Positions 7,550 to 14,979 of a stretch of DNA of 25,004 bases are shown piece after piece (within the stretch, counting starts at the first letter, position 1; each line of letters begins with the position of its first letter). The stretch lies in the NCBI GenBank assembly GCA_050330055.1, contig JBHJOF010000050.1, positions 1-25,004 of the forward strand, given 5' to 3'. The translations under genes were made by a program, and so were the position numbers. The notes under the pieces were generated by a model, which was not told the DNA's origin, searched no databases, and was given only the letters and a program-made list of their open reading frames with translations. Source of the stretch: JBHJOF01 sp050330055. GTDB lineage: Bacteria; Pseudomonadota; Alphaproteobacteria; Kiloniellales; JAKSDN01.

Positions 7550-8476
7550 TTGCGCAAGCTCGTGGCGCTTACCCCTCTGGCCCGCGCCCTGTCCCTGGCG
7601 GCACTCTTGTCGTGTGCGGCACCGGCAGCGGCGCAGGAAAGCCGCGACGCGTGGCCGGAGCGGCCGATCTTCGACATCGCCATCGCCCGCCACGTGCTCG
7701 TGGCGTCGGCCGCCCAGGGCGAAGCCGGAGAAGAGCTCGGCGACGACCTCGATGTCGGCCCGGGAGTCGGCGTGCACGACCCGCTGGAATCCATCAACCG
7801 GCCGATCTTCGATTTCAACCTGACGCTCGACCGCTGGGTGCTGCGTCCGATCACCCGCATCTACATCGAGACCGTGCCACCGCCCGGCCGCACCGCCGTC
7901 TCCAACCTGCTGAGCAACGTGAAGTCGCCGGTGGTCTTCGCCAACGATCTCTTGCAAGGCGAGATGAGCCGTGCCGGCGCCACCTTCGGGCGCTTCTTCA
8001 TCAATACAATTTTCGGGCTGGGCGGGCTCATCGACACCGCCGAGGCGCTCGGCCTGCCCGGCCATGACGAGGATTTTGGCCAGACCCTGGGCAGCTACGG
8101 CGTCGGCGGCTCGCCCTATCTGGTGCTGCCCTTCTTCGGGCCGTCCAACCCGCGCGACGCCGTGGGCGACGTCGTCGATATCGTGCTCGATCCGGTGACC
8201 CATTTTGCCCCGACCAGCGTGAGCCTCGGCCGCTACGGCGCCACGGTGGTCAGCAATAGGGCGGCGTTTCTGCCCGTGAGCGATGTGCTGGAAGAGACCT
8301 CGATCGACTTCTACGCCGCGGTGCGCAGCTTCTACTACCAGAACCGCGACTTCCAGATCAGGAACGAGCGGGGCGCGAAGCCCTCGGCCGCCGGCGCGGC
8401 CATGCCGTCATCCCCCCCAAGCGGCACGCCGCCGGCCGATGAAGGCGAGAGCGACCCGTTGGACAGCTTCGAATAG
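7550..8476 (+). CDS. mlaA: MlaA/VacJ family outer-membrane lipid-asymmetry protein
   Basis: A 308-aa exported protein of the MlaA (VacJ) family, which removes mislocalised phospholipids from the outer leaflet of the outer membrane and passes them to periplasmic MlaC. Family signatures are clear: DPLESINRPIFDFN (77-90) and the run from FGQTLGSYG to LPFFGPSNPRD (near 175-205). The N-terminus is a signal peptide. LLSC (19-22) could be a lipobox giving a lipoprotein with Cys22, while AAA-Q at 26-29 would also suit signal peptidase I. About 45 residues of low-complexity acidic sequence separate the signal from the domain. The start is TTG, supported by GCGAGG four bases upstream and by the signal peptide. 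It converges with hpnM, an MlaC relative, 23 bp away, which strengthens a joint lipid-transport role. C-terminal 40 residues are Pro/Ala-rich and probably disordered. Confidence 0.9.
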   Translation: MRKLVALTPLARALSLAALLSCAAPAAAQESRDAWPERPIFDIAIARHVLVASAAQGEAGEELGDDLDVGPGVGVHDPLESINRPIFDFNLTLDRWVLRPITRIYIETVPPPGRTAVSNLLSNVKSPVVFANDLLQGEMSRAGATFGRFFINTIFGLGGLIDTAEALGLPGHDEDFGQTLGSYGVGGSPYLVLPFFGPSNPRDAVGDVVDIVLDPVTHFAPTSVSLGRYGATVVSNRAAFLPVSDVLEETSIDFYAAVRSFYYQNRDFQIRNERGAKPSAAGAAMPSSPPSGTPPADEGESDPLDSFE

Positions 8477-8499
8477 ACAAGGACGGCGCTAGGAAAGCG

Positions 8500-9111
8500 T
8501 CAGCCGCCGGTCGAGGCCATTTCGGCGATCTTCTGTTCCATCACGCCGAGCAGCCGGTCGAAGCCTTCGCGCGATACCACGGAGGTATACTCCGAGCGCT
8601 TCAGTGCAAGCTCGCTGTACTTGGCATCGAGGAAGATGTCGATGATGCGCCACTGGCCGTCGATCTGGCGCAACAGGTAGTTGATCGGAATGGCCTCGCC
8701 ATTCGCCTTGACCAGCTGATTGGATACCAGGACCGTGTTGCGGCGCTGATCGGCCTCGCCGTCGATGCGGAAGCTCTCGCCGCTGTAGCCGTCGAAGCGG
8801 GCGGCAAAGGTGGCAACACTGAGGCGCGAGAACGACTCGATGAGCTGTTCCTGCTGCTCCGCATCCAGCGAGCCCCAGTGCTTGCCGACTGCGACCCGCG
8901 CCATCAGTTGGAAGTCGAACGACTCCGTCAGAACCGGTGCGAGCTTCTCATAGCGGCCTTGGTAGCCCAGGCTCCTGGCCTCCTGCATCACGGCGAGCAG
9001 AGTGGAATTGAGACGTTCGACCGTTGCCGTGGCACTCGCCTGGGCGCTCACCGGCTGGGACAGCCATAGGGTGATCAGGGCAAGGGACAGGATCCTGGCG
9101 AGGCGGAGCAT
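8500..9111 (-). CDS. hpnM: HpnM/MlaC (Ttg2D) family periplasmic lipid-binding protein
   Basis: A 203-aa exported protein of the MlaC/Ttg2D family. Residues 1-23 form a signal peptide ending VSA before QASA. The mature part shows the family core: FDFQLMARVAVGKHW, LDAEQQEQLIESFSRL and YLLRQIDGQWRIIDIFLDAKYS. MlaC proteins ferry lipids across the periplasm between MlaA and an inner-membrane MCE system. The branch found next to hopanoid genes is called HpnM. I use that name because of the hpn genes nearby; from sequence alone a general MlaC is equally possible. No hpnN or mlaDEF is in the window. The start is ATG 9111; a GTG directly before it (9114) is an alternative. It converges with mlaA. Confidence 0.82.
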   Translation of the reverse strand: MLRLARILSLALITLWLSQPVSAQASATATVERLNSTLLAVMQEARSLGYQGRYEKLAPVLTESFDFQLMARVAVGKHWGSLDAEQQEQLIESFSRLSVATFAARFDGYSGESFRIDGEADQRRNTVLVSNQLVKANGEAIPINYLLRQIDGQWRIIDIFLDAKYSELALKRSEYTSVVSREGFDRLLGVMEQKIAEMASTGG

Positions 9112-9501
9112 CACAGCGAAGACCTTGATCGCAATTTCTGATCCATATCTACATACTACGAGGGCGCCTAGGCAGTTATCCCCAGAGCACCCCTGGAAGA
9201 CTTCCTTGGGATATTCCCGTCTTGGACCAGCTGGAGACGGGGCCGGAAAACAGCGGTCGGCGAACTTTAGGCACTGTCACCTAAGGGGCCGGACCAGCGC
9301 CGTCAAGAGGCCTGCGGTTCCCGACAGCGGGATTGACGCCTCCGGCAAGACTGCCCATTCTCCGGCGCCGGCCCGAGATTTTCGCGGGCGCGGCTCACCT
9401 ATTCCTGAAGACGGGAGGCCCCTGGGGGGGCAGATCTTGCGCCACCTCGCACTAGCTTTCTCCAGCGCTTCGGGCCGGACCTGCCAGGGCCCGAGCATCC
9501 C
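9112..9501. other. 390-bp divergent intergenic region
   Basis: This gap lies between divergent hpnM and the nucleotidyltransferase gene and should contain promoters for both. An AT-rich patch at 9140-9165 includes TAGTAT and TAGATA on the minus strand, possible -10 elements for hpnM. TTAGG and CCTAA form a small inverted repeat with an 8-bp spacer near 9269-9286. I see no supportable gene; open frames here are shadows running on from the neighbouring gene. Confidence 0.35.
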
Positions 9502-10272
9502 ATGAGGGCGACCATCCTGGGCGCCGGCGTCGGCCGCCGGCTGGAGCGTCCCGACTTGCCGCCCAAGGTCATGCTGCGTTTCGGCGGCGATAGTCTTTTG
9601 GCTCGCCACATCGCCATCCTGCGCGACGCCGGTATCAGCAAGATCGACGTGGTGGTGGGCTACCGGACCGAGGCGGTGCGCCAGGAGATCAGCCGCATCG
9701 GTGCTGACGACATCGTGCGCACGCACCTGAACCCCGACTACGAGCGCGGCTCGATCGTCTCGCTCTGGACCCTGCGCGACGCCTACCAGAGCGGCGAGCC
9801 GGTGCTCTTCATGGACGGCGACGTGCTCTATGACCAGCGCCTGATCGAGCGCCTGATCGCAACGCGGCACGACACCTGCTTTCTGCTCGACCGGGCCACC
9901 GAGGAGGGCGAGGACCCGGTCAAGCTCTGCATGCGTGACGGCCTCCTGGTCGACTTCCACAAGCGGCCGAAGCTGGCGCATGACTGGTGGGGCGAGTGGA
10001 TCGGCTTCACCCGCTTTTCGCCCGATGCGGCCGCCAAGGTGGCGGCGGCGCTCGACCGCCACGTCAGCGCCGGCCGGATCGACGAGATCTACGAGGAGGC
10101 GTTCCGCGACGTGCTGCTGAGCGAACCGCCCGGGACCTTTCAGGTCGAGGACGTCACCGGCCTGCCGTGGGTCGAGATCGACTTCCCGGAAGACCTGGCC
10201 AAGGCAGAGCGCGAGGTCCTCCCACGCCTGCTGCCCCTGCCCGGTAGTTTAGTGGCCAAGCAGCGCGCCTAG
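9502..10272 (+). CDS. Sugar/choline-phosphate nucleotidyltransferase-like (LicC-type) protein
   Basis: A 256-aa cytoplasmic protein with the NTP-transferase fold. The N-terminus ILGAGVGRRLE (5-15) and PPKVMLRFGG (20-29) are the nucleotide-binding loop and the conserved Lys, and LFMDGDVLYD (102-111) carries the metal-binding Asp residues. NPDYERGSIVSLW (77-89) and WVEIDFPEDLAKAE near the end match phosphocholine or phosphonate cytidylyltransferase-like members. It probably activates a small phosphorylated compound as a CDP derivative; the substrate is unknown. No choline kinase or CDP-alcohol transferase is adjacent, but it precedes hpnA in the same direction across a 240-bp gap with a repeat, so a link to hopanoid or membrane-lipid head groups is possible. 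ATG 9502 lacks a strong ribosome-binding site. Confidence 0.82.
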   Translation: MRATILGAGVGRRLERPDLPPKVMLRFGGDSLLARHIAILRDAGISKIDVVVGYRTEAVRQEISRIGADDIVRTHLNPDYERGSIVSLWTLRDAYQSGEPVLFMDGDVLYDQRLIERLIATRHDTCFLLDRATEEGEDPVKLCMRDGLLVDFHKRPKLAHDWWGEWIGFTRFSPDAAAKVAAALDRHVSAGRIDEIYEEAFRDVLLSEPPGTFQVEDVTGLPWVEIDFPEDLAKAEREVLPRLLPLPGSLVAKQRA

Positions 10273-10345
10273 CGCTATCGGCGCGAGGGCCCGACTGGGG
10301 CTGGACCAATAGCAAAAGCTGGATAGATTGGACGTCGTCCTCATG

Positions 10346-10460
10346 CTTCGAGACGGGCCTGGCGGCCCTCCTCAGCATGAGGCAGTGCTTTGCTCCAGGG
10401 AGCAAAGCACCTCCCCCTGAGGAGCCCGCCGTAGCGCTAGCGAAGGCGGGCGTCTCGAAG
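10346..10460. repeat. Nested three-stem palindromic repeat
   Basis: Three inverted pairs are nested: CTTCGAGACG (10346-10355) with CGTCTCGAAG (10451-10460), CTCCTCAG (10368-10375) with CTGAGGAG (10417-10424), and a 12-bp GTGCTTTGCTCC (10385-10396) with its complement (10399-10410). Side hairpins GGGCC/GGCCC and CCCGCC/GGCGGG branch from the outer stem. The outer pieces resemble intergenic palindromes common in alphaproteobacteria; the central 12-bp hairpin looks like an insertion into the loop. It occupies most of the 240-bp gap 10273-10512 before hpnA. Confidence 0.8.
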
Positions 10461-10512
10461 GGTCATCTCTCGCGGCCCTTGCAATTACTTGGGTCAGCCC
10501 GATTGGAGAGTC

Positions 10513-11508
10513 ATGACCACACTGGTCACCGGCGCCACTGGATTCGTCGGCTCCGCCGTCGCCCGCAGGCTGCTCGAGGCGGGAGAGGCGGTGCGCGTGC
10601 TGGCGCGCGAAGGCAGCGACCGGCGCAACATCGAGGGTCTCGAGGTCGAGGTCGCCACCGGCGACCTGCGCGATCCGGCCTCGCTGAAGCGCGCGCTGGC
10701 CGGCTGCCGCACGCTCTACCACGTCGCTGCCGACTACCGGCTGTGGATACCCCGCCCTGACGAGATCTACGAGACCAACGTCGAGGGCACGCGCCGCCTG
10801 CTGCTGGTCGCCGCCGAGGCCGGTGTCGAACGCGTGGTCTACACCAGCAGCGTGGCGACGCTGGGTATCAACCGCGACGGCACGCCGTCCGACGAGGCGA
10901 CTCCGGTCGGCCTGGCCGACATGATCGGCCACTACAAGCGCTCCAAGTTCCTGGCCGAGGAGGAGGTCAAGCGTCTGGTCGCCGATGAGGGCCTGCCGGT
11001 GGTGATCGTCAATCCCTCGACCCCGATAGGCCCGCGCGATGTCAAGCCGACGCCGACCGGCCGGGTCATCGTCGAGGCGGCGAGCGGCCGGGTGCCGGCC
11101 TTCGTCGACACCGGGCTCAACGTGGTCCATGTCGACGACGTGGCGGCCGGCCACCTGCTGGCCCATGCGAAGGGAAAGATCGGCGAACGCTACGTGCTGG
11201 GCGGCCAGGACATGACCCTGGCCGAGATCCTGGCAGAGGTGGCCGGTCTTGTCGGCCGCCGGGCGCCGCGCATCAAGCTGCCGCACGGCGCCATCCTGCC
11301 GCTCGCCTATGCCGCCGAGGCCTGGGCCCGCAGCTTCGGCCTCGGTCGCGAGCCCTTCGTCACCGTCGACGGCCTTAAAATGGCCCGCAAGCGCATGTTC
11401 TTCTCCAGCGCCAAGGCCGCGCGCGAGCTCGGCTACCAGGCGCGACCGGCCTCGGAAGCGCTCTCGGAGGCCGTCGCCTGGTTCAAGGCCGAGGGCTATC
11501 TGGGCTAG
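10513..11508 (+). CDS. hpnA: Hopanoid-associated NAD-dependent sugar epimerase HpnA
   Basis: A 331-aa extended-SDR (NAD-dependent epimerase/dehydratase) protein. TGATGFVG (6-13) is the NAD-binding glycine motif and Y141-x3-K145 in HYKRSKFLAEE is the catalytic pair. The pattern YHVAADYRLWIPRPDEIYETNVEGT and NPSTPIGPRDVKPTPTGR is typical of HpnA, the epimerase-like protein regularly found in hopanoid clusters; its exact reaction is not settled. The frame is open to a TTG at 10489, but ATG 10513 with GGAGAG just upstream gives the normal N-terminus (MTTLVTGATG). It is followed after 25 bp by the amine-oxidase-like gene, probably in one transcript. A palindromic repeat lies upstream. Confidence 0.93.
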   Translation: MTTLVTGATGFVGSAVARRLLEAGEAVRVLAREGSDRRNIEGLEVEVATGDLRDPASLKRALAGCRTLYHVAADYRLWIPRPDEIYETNVEGTRRLLLVAAEAGVERVVYTSSVATLGINRDGTPSDEATPVGLADMIGHYKRSKFLAEEEVKRLVADEGLPVVIVNPSTPIGPRDVKPTPTGRVIVEAASGRVPAFVDTGLNVVHVDDVAAGHLLAHAKGKIGERYVLGGQDMTLAEILAEVAGLVGRRAPRIKLPHGAILPLAYAAEAWARSFGLGREPFVTVDGLKMARKRMFFSSAKAARELGYQARPASEALSEAVAWFKAEGYLG

Positions 11509-11533
11509 GCGGGAGCCACCCGGCGCCCGGTCA

Positions 11534-12847
11534 ATGGCGGAGATGCAGGCGGTCATGGCCGGCTTCGATTGCGACGTGGTGATCATCGGGGCAGGCCTCG
11601 CCGGGGCGGCTTCGGCCGCGAAGCTCGGTGAGCGCGGCGCGTCGGTCGTGCTGCTCGAGGCGCGTAAGCGGGTCGGCGGGCGCGCCTATGCCCGCGCTTT
11701 TGCCGGCGAGGACGGCGAGGCGCTGGAGTTCGGCGGTGCCTGGATCACGCCGTGGCATCATCGGATTCGGGCGTTGGCCGCGCGGCACGGCCTGGCCTTG
11801 CGGCCGCGCCATCCGGTGACGACACGGCTCTGGCTGCGCGACGGTGGCCTGCACGACGAAGGGCCCACCTCGGCTGCCGACCGGCCGCGCCACGAACGCG
11901 CCATTGCGCGGGTGGCGGCCGATGCGCTTCTGATGAAGACGGGCCACGAAGCGGACGAGCAGGGCCGGCCGCTGACCGGCGTCAGCTTTCGCGCCTACCT
12001 CGACCGGCTCGATCCGCCGCAGGCGACGCGCGATCTCTTCTCGGCCTGGTGGACCGTCTCCGGCAACGGCGATCACGACCGCGTCGCCGCGAGCGAGTTC
12101 CTCGCCAGCTGCGCCTATGGCGACGGATTGGCCGAGGGCATGATCGACGTTTGGGTCGAGACCGTAAGCCCCGGCATGGCGGTGCTCGCCGAGCGCATGA
12201 TCGTGACCTCGGGCGCGGCCTTGCGTCTGAACGAGCCGGTGCAGAGCATCGCCCAAGACCAATCCGGCGTCACGGTCTCGACGGTCTCGGCTTCGATTCG
12301 GGCCAAGGCCGGCATCGTCGCGCTCGGCGTCAACCAGATGGCGGGCCTGGTCTTCGAGCCGCCGCTGTCGCCGTCGCAAACTGCCGCCGTTGCCAGGGGG
12401 CACGGCGGGCGAGCCTTCAAGCTCTGGGCCAAGCTGCGCGGCGTCGCCGTCGGCACGCTGGCCACGGGGGGCGGGCGCGGCGTGGAGTTCGCCTTCGCGG
12501 AGCGGGCGAGCGACGACGGTGCGGCGCTGGTCGTCGCCTTCGGCATCCAGCGCGACGGTGACCATCCAGGCAAGCAGGCCTGGGTCGCCGCCGAGCTCGG
12601 CAAGTTCTTTCCCTCTGCGCAGCTGATCGCCCATGACTGGCACGACTGGCTGGCGGACCCCTACGCCCGCGGCACCTGGGTCGCGGCACCGGTCGGCGCG
12701 GAGCCGGGCCTGGACTGGCGCGGCTGGAGGCCGCAGGGCCGCCTGGCCTTCGCCGGCTCCGACATCGCACGCGAGCAGGCCGGCTGGTTCGAGGCCGCCG
12801 TGATCAGCGGCGAGGAGGCCGCCGAGGCTGTAGGCGGCCTGCTGTAG
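11534..12847 (+). CDS. FAD-dependent amine-oxidase-family protein
   Basis: A 437-aa flavoprotein of the flavin amine oxidase superfamily. The dinucleotide-binding start VVIIGAGLAGAASA (15-28) is followed by LLEARKRVGGRAY (40-52) and FGGAWITPWHHR (66-77), the usual motifs contacting FAD. The C-terminus has the second FAD motif, LAFAGSDIAREQAGWFEAAVISGEEAA. These enzymes oxidise amines or, in the phytoene-desaturase branch, C-C or C-O bonds of isoprenoids. The pattern is nearer monoamine oxidases, yet position 25 bp after hpnA and before hpnH suggests a hopanoid-related substrate; that is inference from location. Starts at ATG 11534, 11543 or 11555 are all possible; none has a classic ribosome-binding site, and I took the longest. 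No signal peptide or membrane segment is visible. Confidence 0.83.
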   Translation: MAEMQAVMAGFDCDVVIIGAGLAGAASAAKLGERGASVVLLEARKRVGGRAYARAFAGEDGEALEFGGAWITPWHHRIRALAARHGLALRPRHPVTTRLWLRDGGLHDEGPTSAADRPRHERAIARVAADALLMKTGHEADEQGRPLTGVSFRAYLDRLDPPQATRDLFSAWWTVSGNGDHDRVAASEFLASCAYGDGLAEGMIDVWVETVSPGMAVLAERMIVTSGAALRLNEPVQSIAQDQSGVTVSTVSASIRAKAGIVALGVNQMAGLVFEPPLSPSQTAAVARGHGGRAFKLWAKLRGVAVGTLATGGGRGVEFAFAERASDDGAALVVAFGIQRDGDHPGKQAWVAAELGKFFPSAQLIAHDWHDWLADPYARGTWVAAPVGAEPGLDWRGWRPQGRLAFAGSDIAREQAGWFEAAVISGEEAAEAVGGLL

Positions 12848-12869
12848 GTGAATCCTGGCATGTAGCTGC

Positions 12870-13187
12870 TCAGGACTCGACGAATTTGAGGCCGATGACG
12901 CCCAGCACGATCAGGCCCATGAACGAGAGTCTGGCAAGGGAGGCGCTTTCGCCAAGCAGGACGATTCCGGCAAGCGCGACGCCGGCGGCACCGATTCCCA
13001 CCCAGACCGCATAGCCTGTTCCTATCGGCAGGCTCTTGAGCCCGGCCGACAGCATGACGACGCTCACCAAGCCGGAAACAACGCAGAGCAGTGCCGGCCA
13101 GGGCCGCATAAAGCCGTCCGAAGCCTTCAAGGACATCGCGAACACAATTTCGATGAGCCCCGCAGTGATGACGAACAGCCAAGCCAT
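12870..13187 (-). CDS. SMR-family exporter, SugE/Gdx type
   Basis: A 105-aa inner-membrane protein with four membrane segments, the standard size for small multidrug resistance transporters, which work as antiparallel dimers. The essential Glu is E13 in AGLIEIVFA. KSLPIGTGYAVWVGIGAAG and IVLLGESAS match the SugE/Gdx branch, whose known members export guanidinium or quaternary ammonium ions in exchange for protons. It starts 11 bp after the SDR stop in the same direction, so the two are an operon. No guanidine riboswitch is visible upstream; control is more likely through the TetR operator in front of the SDR gene. Family call is strong; the substrate may be either of the two Gdx classes. Confidence 0.92.
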   Translation of the reverse strand: MAWLFVITAGLIEIVFAMSLKASDGFMRPWPALLCVVSGLVSVVMLSAGLKSLPIGTGYAVWVGIGAAGVALAGIVLLGESASLARLSFMGLIVLGVIGLKFVES

Positions 13188-13198
13188 GGACGCACACG

Positions 13199-13939
13199 CT
13201 AGGCCGTGGCGCCGCCGTCGATCGTCAAGGTCGCGCCGCTGACGTTGCGGCCGCCCGTTCCGGCGAGGAACGCTACCATCGCGGCGACGTCATCCGCCTC
13301 GTTGTAGCGGCCAAGTGCAATCAAGGAGCGCTCTTTCTCTGCAGCCGGTCCATCAGCCGGGTTCATGTCGGTGTCGGTCGACCCCGGGTGGACGAGATTG
13401 ACCGTGATCCCACGCGGCCCCAGCTCGCGCGCTAGACTCTTGGTCATGCCGATGAGCGCTGCCTTGCTCGTGGCATAGAGCGCAAGCCCCGGATATGGCA
13501 CCGTCTCCGCGAGGGTCGCGCCGATCGAGACCACGCGCCCGCCTTCGCCCATGTAGCGGACTGCTTCCTGGGTCGCCACGAAGGCTGCGCGGGCATGAAC
13601 GGCCAAGGCACGATCTATCTCCTCGAGCGTGTAAGCCTCGAAAGGGCCGAAGGGCGCGATGCCGGCGCTGTTGACCAGGATATCGAGCCGACCCAAGGTC
13701 TCATAAGCCTGCCGGATCGCCTTGGAGAGGGCTGCTGCATCGGCGCTATCGGCGCGAATTGTCAGGCAGCGGCCCTCGCTCTCGTCGATGGCCCTCCGGA
13801 CCTCATCGGCCTGCTGCTCGGAATTGAGATAGGTGAAGGCGACTGCGGCGCCCTGTGCGGCCAAGCGCTTCACGATCGCCGCGCCGATACCGCGGCTTCC
13901 GCCCGTTACGAAGGCAGCCTTGTCCATTAGATCCGGCAT
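13199..13939 (-). CDS. SDR-family oxidoreductase
   Basis: A 246-aa classical short-chain dehydrogenase/reductase. TGGSRGIG (12-19) is the NAD(P) motif, NSAG (90-93) replaces the usual NNAG, and the catalytic set is S138, Y155 and K159 in YATSK. It resembles 3-oxoacyl-ACP-reductase-like enzymes encoded beside TetR regulators, which probably reduce reactive carbonyl compounds; substrate is unknown. ATG 13939 is chosen because GGAG sits 7 nt upstream and the protein then begins just before the first strand; the frame is open farther, through the operator, which cannot be coding. It leads a two-gene operon with the SMR exporter and is divergent from the TetR gene. Confidence 0.92.
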   Translation of the reverse strand: MPDLMDKAAFVTGGSRGIGAAIVKRLAAQGAAVAFTYLNSEQQADEVRRAIDESEGRCLTIRADSADAAALSKAIRQAYETLGRLDILVNSAGIAPFGPFEAYTLEEIDRALAVHARAAFVATQEAVRYMGEGGRVVSIGATLAETVPYPGLALYATSKAALIGMTKSLARELGPRGITVNLVHPGSTDTDMNPADGPAAEKERSLIALGRYNEADDVAAMVAFLAGTGGRNVSGATLTIDGGATA

Positions 13940-13951
13940 TTCGAAGCTCCG

Positions 13952-13973
13952 ATATGTACCAAACGGTACATAT
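13952..13973. promoter_or_regulatory. TetR operator-like palindrome
   Basis: ATATGTACC (13952-13960) and GGTACATAT (13965-13973) form a perfect 9-bp inverted repeat with a 4-bp spacer. It lies in the 84-bp gap between the divergent SDR and TetR genes, 12 bp in front of the SDR start, in an AT-rich patch unlike the surrounding sequence. Size and place are typical of a TetR-family operator. Confidence 0.82.
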
Positions 13974-14002
13974 TCTATGAATGTCTTGCCGCGACCCGTC
14001 AA
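13972..14002 (-). promoter_or_regulatory. Putative promoter of the SDR-exporter operon
   Basis: On the minus strand TTGACG (complement of 13997-14002) and TAGAAT (complement of 13972-13977) each match the sigma-70 consensus at five of six positions, with a somewhat long 19-bp spacer. The -10 abuts the operator palindrome, so bound repressor would cover the transcription start. A weaker promoter on the plus strand (TTGCCG at 13986, TATTTA at 14009) could serve the TetR gene. Confidence 0.5.
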
Positions 14003-14023
14003 GCGATTTATTTACTAGTCGGT

Positions 14024-14668
14024 ATGGAAAAAAATCGAGCCATCGGTGCTCGCGGCCGGCCGCGCGAGTTCGACCGGGACGCCGCGCTTCGCAAGGCCAT
14101 GATGGTCTTCTGGGAGCGCGGCTACGAAGGCACCTCGATCGGCGATCTGACGGCGGCCCTCGGGATAGCCAAGCCCAGCCTCTATGCCGCCTTCGGGTGC
14201 AAAGAGGAGCTGTTTCGCGAGGCGGTCGAACTCTTCGACCGAGTCGAGGGCGCCGCCGCCGAAGCTGCGCTGACAAGCGCGCCGACGGCCCGTTCAGCGC
14301 TGCAATCGATGCTGCGCGCCAATGCGGAAGCCGGCACGCACCCCGACAAGCCGAGCGGCTGCATGATTGTCCTTTCTGCCCTTCTCGGTTCTCCGGAATG
14401 CCGAGTCGTGCGGGACCACCTCGCCGAGCTAAGGCGCAAGGGCCAGGCTGCCTTAGAGGCCCGCTTCAGACAGGGCATGCGCGATGGCGATCTGCCCCCG
14501 ACGGCCGATCCGGCAGCCCTGGCCGCCTTCTACACCACCATCCTTCAGGGCCTGTCCATCCAGGCGCGCGACGGTGCCTCGCGGGAAACTCTGATGAAGA
14601 TTATCGATGACGCCATGCTGGCCTGGGACACCCTTACCGGGGCCAAGGAGGGGCAAGAACCCACCTGA
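14024..14668 (+). CDS. TetR/AcrR-family transcriptional regulator
   Basis: A 214-aa one-component regulator. The N-terminal DNA-binding domain runs from GRPREFDRD (11-19) through the helix-turn-helix GTSIGDLTAALGIAKPSLYAAFG (36-58), the conserved TetR layout. The C-terminal ligand domain is the kind seen in TetR proteins that carry HPDKPSGCMIVLSAL, with a cysteine that could sense reactive compounds (inference). It is divergent from the SDR-exporter operon and most likely represses both that operon and itself through the palindrome at 13952-13973. The inducer is unknown, but quaternary ammonium, guanidinium or reactive carbonyl compounds would fit the target genes. ATG 14024 leaves a very short leader. 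Confidence 0.93.
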   Translation: MEKNRAIGARGRPREFDRDAALRKAMMVFWERGYEGTSIGDLTAALGIAKPSLYAAFGCKEELFREAVELFDRVEGAAAEAALTSAPTARSALQSMLRANAEAGTHPDKPSGCMIVLSALLGSPECRVVRDHLAELRRKGQAALEARFRQGMRDGDLPPTADPAALAAFYTTILQGLSIQARDGASRETLMKIIDDAMLAWDTLTGAKEGQEPT

Positions 14669-14979
14669 GGGCCCGGATTCACCGCCTCAGCGCGTGCTTC
14701 GCGAGAGCGCCAAGGCCGAGGCGGGCCGAGTCGGTGCCTTTCGAGGCCGTCGCAACCCCCCAAGGGCTGCCGGAAGCCGGGTAAAGCGTTGCAGGAATGC
14801 GACTCCATTTGCCAGAGCAGGCCTCTCGCGCCGCCGTGACTGGGATTTGACTTGGCGGAAGGCACTCGAATCGCTAGGTATTGTCGTCGCGGTCTAATGT
14901 TACCCATCCAGGCTGGGGAAATCCGCCGCCGCGTGGCGAGGGGCAATCCGGAACTCTTTCAAGCAGATGCGAGGCCGTC
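14669..14979 (+). other. 311-bp gap before hpnH
   Basis: No supportable gene is present; the open frames on both strands look like chance GC-rich frames. TTGACT at 14846-14851 is a -35-like hexamer, but no -10 lies at normal distance (TAGGTA begins after 22 bp). The hpnH promoter should be in this stretch, since the upstream TetR gene belongs to a different unit. Confidence 0.3.

Noticed and set aside
11534..12847. Second HpnE copy
   Set aside because: It shares the FAD fold, but lacks HpnE-typical segments such as the GDWTDTGYPATIESAVRSG ending; it reads as a different amine-oxidase branch.
13188..14023. Guanidine riboswitch upstream of the Gdx-like exporter
   Set aside because: The exporter is the second gene of an operon whose leader is only a few dozen bases and holds a TetR-type palindrome, with no room for a riboswitch fold.
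14545..14946. 133-codon minus-strand frame covering the gap before hpnH
   Set aside because: Half of it overlaps the TetR gene antisense, it has no recognisable domain and no ribosome-binding site that I can see.
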